This document shows positions 8,443 through 13,775 of a DNA stretch of 15,778 nucleotides, one piece after another. The first letter of the stretch is position 1. Each line of letters starts with the position of its first letter. A program made the translations under genes and the position numbers. This DNA comes from HGM04593 sp964485215 (GTDB lineage Bacteria; Bacteroidota; Bacteroidia; Bacteroidales; Bacteroidaceae): contig CAZAIM010000057.1 of the NCBI GenBank assembly GCA_964485215.1, positions 1-15,778 of the forward strand, given 5' to 3'. A model generated the notes under the pieces. That model did no database searches. It worked only from the letters and a program-made list of their open reading frames with translations, and was not told the origin of the DNA.

Positions 8443-9462
8443 ATGAGAAAATTCATACAGACAACAGCAATAATGCTTGCAGGCATTGCTCTGTTCGCAT
8501 CCTGCAGCGACGAGGAGAATATCACACCATCGGGAAACTACTCCCCGATACGTGGCGGATTCCCTCAAGGTGACACTGAGTACGATTCACTCATCAACGA
8601 CATAAAGAATGAGTACGGCGTATATCTGCTATATAAGGACATAACAGAGGAAGACCTCAACCGCGATTGGGTTTCCGTAGGAACAGGAGACCTTTATGTC
8701 GCCGGCTACGAAGAGGATAGAGAAAAGGGAGCATGGGACCTCCCGATGGAGCATCTTCCGTTCTATGTCGACTATTTCCACAGTTACATATTCCCCAATA
8801 TAAGCAAGGAATTTGCAAAGTCGACATTCCCTGTCAAGATTTATATGATACACAACCTGCGCACCGAACCGCGCGACCTCGGCGACGGCAATGAAACAGG
8901 AGGAACCGATACCGACCCGTTCAAGTCAATCAAGCTTGGCAGTTTCGACAACTGGGCCATAAGCTTCAAGGAGGAGATAATAACGGGAGATGATGCCACA
9001 TACGCGCTCAAGCAGCAACGCTGCATATTTATGATACAGCTAATCTACAACTCAATCTCGAAGGGCGAGATAGACTCTCCCGATGAATTCTGGAGCGGAT
9101 TCGATTTCAGCAGCAACCTGAAGATGAACCATGTTGACCCATCAAAGGCAAACTACAAGTACAAGCTTGGATTTGTCGATTCAATAAATGACAACTTCGG
9201 TACAGGTGTCCAGAAGCAAGTGTGGGTACCGGCAATGGCAAACGAGACGAGCTGTTACTACTGGGAGAAAGACAAATATCCGCATTACAATCTCTTTACC
9301 ACATATATAAAGAACATAATGTGGCTCACACCCGAGGAATTCGAGGCACGCTACCCGGCAAGCAAATACCCGATGATAAAGGAGAAATACGATATAATAG
9401 TCAACTATATGCTCGAAAAATATGGCTTGAACCTCATTGGCATTGCAAGAGGGAAGCGATAA
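8443..9462 (+). CDS. Mx1-type metallopeptidase-like lipoprotein lacking HExxH (putative pseudoenzyme)
   Basis: A 339-residue lipoprotein with a lipobox at Cys21 (FASC) followed by SDEEN. The acidic residues after Cys resemble the surface-export signal of Bacteroidota lipoproteins, so it is probably surface exposed. In position and layout it resembles the 'putative zinc-binding metallopeptidase' lipoproteins (Peptidase_Mx1 type) often found beside SusCD pairs. Shared features are an N-terminal segment with YDSLINDIKNEYGVYLLYKD, a central KLGFVDS block, and a C-terminal block IKEKYDIIVNYMLEKYGLNL that matches the usual EIVxDYM-xxWxI-DLxEL ending. The helix that should carry HExxH appears to be residues 195-206 (nt 9025-9060), reading IFMIQLIYNSIS, and no HExxH exists anywhere in the protein. 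It would then be a binding protein rather than a peptidase. The family call is from recalled patterns; an unrelated SusCD accessory lipoprotein is the alternative. Confidence 0.6.
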   Translation: MRKFIQTTAIMLAGIALFASCSDEENITPSGNYSPIRGGFPQGDTEYDSLINDIKNEYGVYLLYKDITEEDLNRDWVSVGTGDLYVAGYEEDREKGAWDLPMEHLPFYVDYFHSYIFPNISKEFAKSTFPVKIYMIHNLRTEPRDLGDGNETGGTDTDPFKSIKLGSFDNWAISFKEEIITGDDATYALKQQRCIFMIQLIYNSISKGEIDSPDEFWSGFDFSSNLKMNHVDPSKANYKYKLGFVDSINDNFGTGVQKQVWVPAMANETSCYYWEKDKYPHYNLFTTYIKNIMWLTPEEFEARYPASKYPMIKEKYDIIVNYMLEKYGLNLIGIARGKR

Positions 9463-9477
9463 GAGCACACCACAAGG

Positions 9478-10569
9478 ATGTACGCACAAATGCTGACAAT
9501 ACTATTCTCCATTCTTGCAATTGCCTGCACTGTTTCTCCGCAGGTAGACGAACTGTGGAAGAAGGATTTTTCCACAGCCGGTGAACTGGTCGCCACATAC
9601 CGCAGCATAAAGGAACAGCTCGGTGATGGAGAAACAGCACTTCACACCCGGAACCAATGCCATTTCGTGTGGCATTGCGGAGAATATATGTTCAAGTGCC
9701 GCGGTAAGAGCCCCGACATATACACACTTCCCGAGTATGCCGAAACGCTGTCTCTTGATGATGCAACAGTAGCCGGCATTATGGCAGAATATGGTGAAGA
9801 ACGCTTTGCCGACCACTACTTCACCCTGCAGGCAATGAAAAACGGCGACGACTTTGATGCCGCACGGGACGGGCTTACCATAACTGTATTCTACCCTATA
9901 AGGGGAATAAACCACAACGACTACCATAAGTTGCGCGAAGTTTTCTCCTGTAGCAACAACGCCCTGCACTCGGCCTATCTTGAGAAACTTAAATTCCCGA
10001 TAGGCAACAGCGGATGCAGTGATGAACTTGCAGCAATTGTGCCACTTATTGAAAAAAACGTTGCGGAAAGTAGGTTGAAGAAAGAGGTTCTTGCACTAAT
10101 AGACCAATATGCCAACATTATGCCAGGCAAACCAGCACCTGCGCCATTACTCAAGGACGTTGCAGGAAACGAACGGAGTTTTGCCGAGTTCAAAGGCAAA
10201 ATACTAGTAATAGATGTATGGGCAACCTGGTGTAGCAGCTGCATAAAGAAAATGCCCGAGTTCTTGGAACTGAAGGAAAGTTATTCACATAACCCGAACA
10301 TAGAGTTCATCACCGTCTCCGTTGACAGGAGCAGTGCCAAGGAGGGATGGAAAGCCATAATAGCAAAACGCGGAATGGAAAATATGACCAATCTCATCCC
10401 CGATTGTGAGGAAGAATCGCTGTTCGAGAGCCTTTACCATGTATCGGGCGTACCACGATACATGGTCATAGACCAGGTTGGCAACATAGTTACAGCCTAT
10501 GCGCCACCACCCGGTGGAGGAATGGAAGAAATTATAAAGAAACTTATAACAAACATAAATAACCTGTAA
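9478..10569 (+). CDS. TlpA/ResA-like thiol-disulfide lipoprotein
   Basis: A probable periplasmic thiol-disulfide oxidoreductase of 363 residues. The C-terminal thioredoxin domain (about 217-360) has the catalytic motif in VWATWCSSC (Cys252, Cys255), the ITVSVDRSS strand, and the cis-proline segment GVPRYMVID with Pro326. These are hallmarks of the TlpA/ResA/AhpC-TSA superfamily. The N-terminal part (about 24-215) is not recognised; its sequence is helix-rich and contains five cysteines (61, 67, 74, 158, 180). A short hydrophobic N-terminus ends in AIAC (Cys17), a plausible lipobox followed by TVSPQ without acidic residues, which suggests periplasmic rather than surface placement. The signal lacks Lys or Arg before its core, which is unusual. 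The start is ATG 9478 or ATG 9490; an in-frame stop, which is the upstream gene's own TAA, prevents extension. It follows the previous gene by 15 bases, and the next start is one base after its stop. Confidence 0.85.
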   Translation: MYAQMLTILFSILAIACTVSPQVDELWKKDFSTAGELVATYRSIKEQLGDGETALHTRNQCHFVWHCGEYMFKCRGKSPDIYTLPEYAETLSLDDATVAGIMAEYGEERFADHYFTLQAMKNGDDFDAARDGLTITVFYPIRGINHNDYHKLREVFSCSNNALHSAYLEKLKFPIGNSGCSDELAAIVPLIEKNVAESRLKKEVLALIDQYANIMPGKPAPAPLLKDVAGNERSFAEFKGKILVIDVWATWCSSCIKKMPEFLELKESYSHNPNIEFITVSVDRSSAKEGWKAIIAKRGMENMTNLIPDCEEESLFESLYHVSGVPRYMVIDQVGNIVTAYAPPPGGGMEEIIKKLITNINNL

Positions 10570-10570
10570 T

Positions 10571-11095
10571 ATGAAAACAAAAAATGCTGTCAGCACATTG
10601 CTTATAGCACTGCTATGCGCCTGCTCAAGCAATGCAACCCCCAACAAGGCAGAAAAAGGCCTGGACATCCCTAAGACTGAGACCACAACCGCTACAGAAC
10701 AGTCTGCAGGAGATACAGGTAACACCACAAGGGAAAGAGGGGTCAAATTCCACGAAATCACACTTGCCGAAGCTATGGAAAAAGCAAAAGCAGAAGGCAA
10801 GTTCGTGCTTGTCGACTGCCATACAAAGAGTTGCGGCCCTTGCCGAAAAATGGAAAAGAAAGTTTTCCCTAATGAAACGCTTGGCAAATATATAAATGAA
10901 CGCTTTGTATCAATAAAAATGGACATGGAAGAGGGCGAAGGTATCGAGACCGGCAAAAAATACCTTGTACAGATATGCCCTACCCTGCTTGTCTTGCGTC
11001 CCGATGGATTCAAGGAGGGTGAGATTATAGGAGCAACATTCGACATTGATGAAATAATAGGGATGTTCAGGACAATTCTCCACGAGAAAAAGTAA
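10571..11095 (+). CDS. small thioredoxin-fold lipoprotein (Thioredoxin_7-like)
   Basis: A 174-residue predicted lipoprotein with a thioredoxin fold, likely a periplasmic disulfide reductase or isomerase. The lipobox is LCAC with Cys18, followed by SSNATPN, lacking an acidic surface-export signal. A polar linker (about 25-58) rich in Thr, Glu and Asn precedes the domain. The active site is CGPC at 88-91 within VDCHTKSCGPCRKME, where Ser replaces the usual Trp before the first Cys. The cis-proline segment is QICPTLLVL with Pro137. Two extra cysteines, 83 and 136, flank the active site and the cis-proline, which is uncommon. The gene starts one base after the TlpA-like gene stops, so the two are very likely co-translated and act together, for example as partner and substrate in an electron relay. 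It is the last gene of the run. Confidence 0.85.
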   Translation: MKTKNAVSTLLIALLCACSSNATPNKAEKGLDIPKTETTTATEQSAGDTGNTTRERGVKFHEITLAEAMEKAKAEGKFVLVDCHTKSCGPCRKMEKKVFPNETLGKYINERFVSIKMDMEEGEGIETGKKYLVQICPTLLVLRPDGFKEGEIIGATFDIDEIIGMFRTILHEKK

Positions 11096-11144
11096 GTGAC
11101 TTTCAACATATACAGGATGGTGACCCAAAAGTCACAATCTTTTT
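11096..11144 (+). terminator. hairpin terminator after thioredoxin lipoprotein
   Basis: Immediately after the stop, GTGACTTT (11096-11103) can pair with AAAGTCAC (11128-11135), or a second GTGAC (11120-11124) can pair with the same GTCAC over a 6-base loop. Either stem is followed by AATCTTTTT. The stem is short and moderately stable, so termination may be partial, with the larger downstream hairpin helping. Confidence 0.5.
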
Positions 11145-11149
11145 GCAGG

Positions 11150-11213
11150 GGTGGTGAATAAAAAGTAAGTTCAAGGCAAACGTAACACCGGAACTTACTT
11201 TTTATTCACCACC
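11150..11213. repeat. perfect 23-bp inverted repeat (hairpin)
   Basis: The arm at 11150-11172 (starting GGTGGTGAATAAAAAG) is perfectly complementary to 11191-11213 (ending TTTTTATTCACCACC), with an 18-base spacer. There is only a short T run (GATTTTA) after the right arm. It sits between the end of the uptake operon and the promoter of the next gene. It could be a strong terminator or 3'-end stabilising hairpin, or a protein-binding dyad. No coding sequence is in the spacer. Confidence 0.75.
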
Positions 11214-11276
11214 GATTTTAAGAAGCTGTTTAAATTCATATCATACATTTATACACTGTTAATTAACCAATATTCT

Positions 11277-11306
11277 TTTACATTTAGTATAAAATCACTA
11301 ACTTTG
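11277..11306 (+). promoter_or_regulatory. promoter for the secreted mosaic protein
   Basis: TAACTTTG at 11299-11306 exactly matches the Bacteroidetes -7 consensus TAnnTTTG. TTTA at 11277-11280, 18 bases upstream, is one base from the -33 TTTG box. The surrounding sequence is very AT-rich, and the position gives an expected leader of about 40 bases before the ATG at 11352. Confidence 0.7.
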
Positions 11307-11351
11307 CGGCCTGAAAATAATTGAGATTCAAAATATTTAAACATATACAGT

Positions 11352-13403
11352 ATGAAGAAATTTTTACTTTCACTATTCTGTCTCACTTTTATGGCAGCAA
11401 TTGCAAACGCAGAGACCTACACCCACGCATTCAAGAGCGGCGAGCTGACTACTGACGGCGGCAGTGTAACACTCAGTGACATTGAATGGAGTGCAACCTC
11501 TGCTACTTATATTAATTGGAGTACCCCAAAAGGCATCCAGATAGGCAGCAGAAACGAACCAAACCCTACATATACCTTGAGCACATCTGTACTTTCCGGA
11601 TGCAAAATCAAGAGCGTAACCGTGAACAGCAGTATCGCAGACAGCGGCGATGCAAAACTGACCATAACTGTTGGCGACCAGACATCGGAAGAATACACAC
11701 TTGAAACAGGTGCGAAAGATTATACATTCGACTGTGAGGACACAACAGGAAGCATTACAATCAGCTGGACTGCGACACAGCGTGCATACTATGTAAAATC
11801 AATAACAATTGAATACACCCCTGATGCAGGAACTGTAGTAGTTCCTACCCCGGAATTCAAGACACCTGCGGTCATCTATGCCGACAAGGCCGAGAATGTA
11901 ACCGTTGAGACCACAGACCAAAGCGCAGTAATCTACTACACAACCGATGGTACAGACCCTAGCTATGAGGACTATGTAAGCAACCAGGGCACAACCAAGT
12001 GCAGCAAGTACTATGTAATGTACTTTAACCTTACAAAAACAACCACCATCAAGGCTATAGCAGTAAAGGTTGACGGTGACGCTGTATTCAAAAGCGCAGT
12101 TGCAGAACAGACTTATATTGTTTCACGCACAATGCCATACATTCCTGCAACAGGAATCACATCGGGCAACAAGTACGCTATTGTAGCAGCAGACAGCGCA
12201 GCCACATACTTCTACGAAGACAAGGCTTATGGCTACTTGCCTACAAAGACTGCAACAAACGTGAACGGCAAGTATATTGAGACCGTGGAATGCGCAGGAT
12301 TCACATTTACCGCAGCAGACGGCGGATACACTATCCAGGACGAACTTGGACGCTATGTTTACCACACCGGAACATACACAAGTTTCAACTATGCAGCAGA
12401 GAAACCGGCAGCGGGTGCAGTATGGAGCGTTTCTACAGGTGCGGACGGCAATGCAACCATAGCATGCGACGGCTACACTGTATATTACTCTACAAAGTAC
12501 GAAACATACGGATGCTACCCTGCCGACAATATTACAGAGGAACACGTTCTTCCAAAGCTCTTCATGCAGCGTGAGTACCCTACATATACAATTACACCTG
12601 CCAGCGGTAGCACATTCGACCGTTTGGAAACAATTACCGTTACATGTGAAGAAGGCATAGCGGCAACAAACGATTTGAAAATTGAGGCTGAAGGTTTCAG
12701 TACTGCATTCACTGTAACACAGACCGACAGGAACACACTAACGCTCACTCCTGCAGAGCCACTTACAACATACAACAACAAGGACATGAACATAAACATC
12801 GCAGCCGGTGACATTATTCTCAACCCCGAAGGTATGGATATGACACTCCCGGTTACTGCCAAATTCGGAATACGTACCTTAGTAAAGTATGTTCTCACCG
12901 GCAATGCTCCTGCGGCAACAATCGAGGAAGTATCTCCCGCCAACGGTTCTACAGTCGAGCAGCTTTCACACTTCGTGTTTACATTCAGCTACTATGCCGG
13001 ACATACCGACAACACAGAGATTGTACCAAGACTGCACCTTGAAGGCAGCGAAGAGCTCATTGCACTCGAGAGCACCATATATAACGAGGACGGCGGCAAT
13101 ATCGGTATGCAACAGGCTGCGCTGAAAACCATTGAGCCAGTTGTTGCAAACGGCACATACATCCTCGAGATACCAAACGGATACTTCTGCGATGGTAACG
13201 GCAAGGAGATAGAAGGCATAACACTCAAGTATATTGTACAGAACGAGACCGGAATTGAGGATATAATTGCAGGCGATGAGAATAGCTGCACAATATACAA
13301 TGTATCCGGCGTAAAAATCCTTGAAAAAGGCGATGCCTCAACAGTGAAGTCGCTTTCACCGGGCATATACATAATAAACGGCAAGAAGATATACAAGAAA
13401 TAA
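11352..13403 (+). CDS. secreted multi-domain beta-sandwich protein with sorting-domain-like tail
   Basis: A 683-residue exported protein with no recognised enzyme domain, probably a surface or extracellular binding or adhesion protein. The signal peptide ends ANA at residue 20. Residues 21-157 form a beta-rich module of a kind common in secreted Bacteroidales proteins. Residues about 165-257 look like a chitobiase/hexosaminidase C-terminal-type module (AVIYYTTDGTDPS, then TTTIKAIAVK). Residues about 265-406 form a third module (GNKYAIVA, LGRYVYHTG, PKLFMQR). Two Ig-like units follow, starting TPASGST (about 415) and SPANGST (about 528), which look like tandem copies. The tail (about 645-683; YNVSGVKIL, SPGIYIINGKKIYKK) resembles type IX secretion sorting domains. 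It has its own promoter and terminator, so it is a single-gene unit. Its function is unknown. Confidence 0.8.
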   Translation: MKKFLLSLFCLTFMAAIANAETYTHAFKSGELTTDGGSVTLSDIEWSATSATYINWSTPKGIQIGSRNEPNPTYTLSTSVLSGCKIKSVTVNSSIADSGDAKLTITVGDQTSEEYTLETGAKDYTFDCEDTTGSITISWTATQRAYYVKSITIEYTPDAGTVVVPTPEFKTPAVIYADKAENVTVETTDQSAVIYYTTDGTDPSYEDYVSNQGTTKCSKYYVMYFNLTKTTTIKAIAVKVDGDAVFKSAVAEQTYIVSRTMPYIPATGITSGNKYAIVAADSAATYFYEDKAYGYLPTKTATNVNGKYIETVECAGFTFTAADGGYTIQDELGRYVYHTGTYTSFNYAAEKPAAGAVWSVSTGADGNATIACDGYTVYYSTKYETYGCYPADNITEEHVLPKLFMQREYPTYTITPASGSTFDRLETITVTCEEGIAATNDLKIEAEGFSTAFTVTQTDRNTLTLTPAEPLTTYNNKDMNINIAAGDIILNPEGMDMTLPVTAKFGIRTLVKYVLTGNAPAATIEEVSPANGSTVEQLSHFVFTFSYYAGHTDNTEIVPRLHLEGSEELIALESTIYNEDGGNIGMQQAALKTIEPVVANGTYILEIPNGYFCDGNGKEIEGITLKYIVQNETGIEDIIAGDENSCTIYNVSGVKILEKGDASTVKSLSPGIYIINGKKIYKK

Positions 13404-13480
13404 TACAGCAGCACAGAAACAGTCTATATTTCCATAAAATCACATTGGAACAATAGACACCAAACAGTTTCCAGCAAGTA

Positions 13481-13524
13481 CGTTTATCATCGTCAGGACA
13501 CCCCGACGATGATAAACGCTTTTT
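13481..13524 (+). terminator. strong intrinsic terminator
   Basis: A perfect 14-bp stem, CGTTTATCATCGTC (13481-13494) with GACGATGATAAACG (13505-13518), encloses a 10-base loop and is followed by CTTTTT (13519-13524). It lies 77 bases after the stop of the 683-residue protein gene and is a textbook rho-independent terminator. Confidence 0.92.
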
Positions 13525-13673
13525 AGCCAACAGGTTACATGTAACAATCATCATTATACAGAATGATGCGGATTGATATTCTCAAACTCACTCATAGAAC
13601 GCGGGATACAGAAAATAGAGAAGAATATCCAAAAACTTTTGCAATATATCACACTATAATCGAAATTTATTTT
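13525..13673. other. AT-rich intergenic stretch, no gene seen
   Basis: This is part of the 372-base gap between the two flanking genes (13404-13775). The gap holds the terminator, this AT-rich stretch, a weak promoter-like box and a leader hairpin. No reading frame here on either strand has recognisable protein features, and no RNA gene was recognised. Confidence 0.5.
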
Positions 13674-13681
13674 TATATTCG
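13674..13681 (+). promoter_or_regulatory. possible -7 box for the DUF349 gene
   Basis: TATATTCG differs from TAnnTTTG by one base (C for T). No TTTG is present at the right spacing upstream; the nearest, at 13638-13641, is too far. If used, transcription would start near 13688, giving a leader of almost 90 bases that contains the hairpin at 13705-13739. Confidence 0.3.
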
Positions 13682-13704
13682 CAGAATAATGCGATAGAAT
13701 GCCG

Positions 13705-13739
13705 CCTGTATATGTGCTGCCTGGCTGCATATATACAGG
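13705..13739 (+). promoter_or_regulatory. leader hairpin upstream of the DUF349 gene
   Basis: CCTGTATATGTGC (13705-13717) pairs with GCATATATACAGG (13727-13739) over 13 positions, one of them a G-U pair, with a 9-base loop. There is no T run after it, so it is not a terminator. Its position between the possible promoter and the ATG at 13776 suggests a 5' UTR element affecting stability or translation, or a protein-binding dyad in DNA. Confidence 0.5.
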
Positions 13740-13775
13740 ATGGATAATTGTAAATGCTATTAAAATATCAAGCAA

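Noticed and set aside
2257..11095. Interpretation as a classical polysaccharide utilisation locus.
   Set aside because: A SusC/SusD pair is present, but there is no glycoside hydrolase, polysaccharide lyase, sulfatase or PUL-type regulator in the window.
10285..11109. Open 274-codon minus-strand frame across both thioredoxin-type genes.
   Set aside because: It is antisense to two genes with intact catalytic motifs and its translation has no domain or signal features.
11150..11213. The 23-bp inverted repeat as an insertion sequence or CRISPR unit.
   Set aside because: The spacer is only 18 bases, there is no transposase, no repeated unit, and no clear target-site duplication next to the arms.
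11108..13743. The same 13-mer, ATATACAGGATGG, at 11108-11120 and 13731-13743 in two intergenic regions.
   Set aside because: One or two shared 13-mers are expected by chance in a window of this size, and the flanks do not match beyond it.
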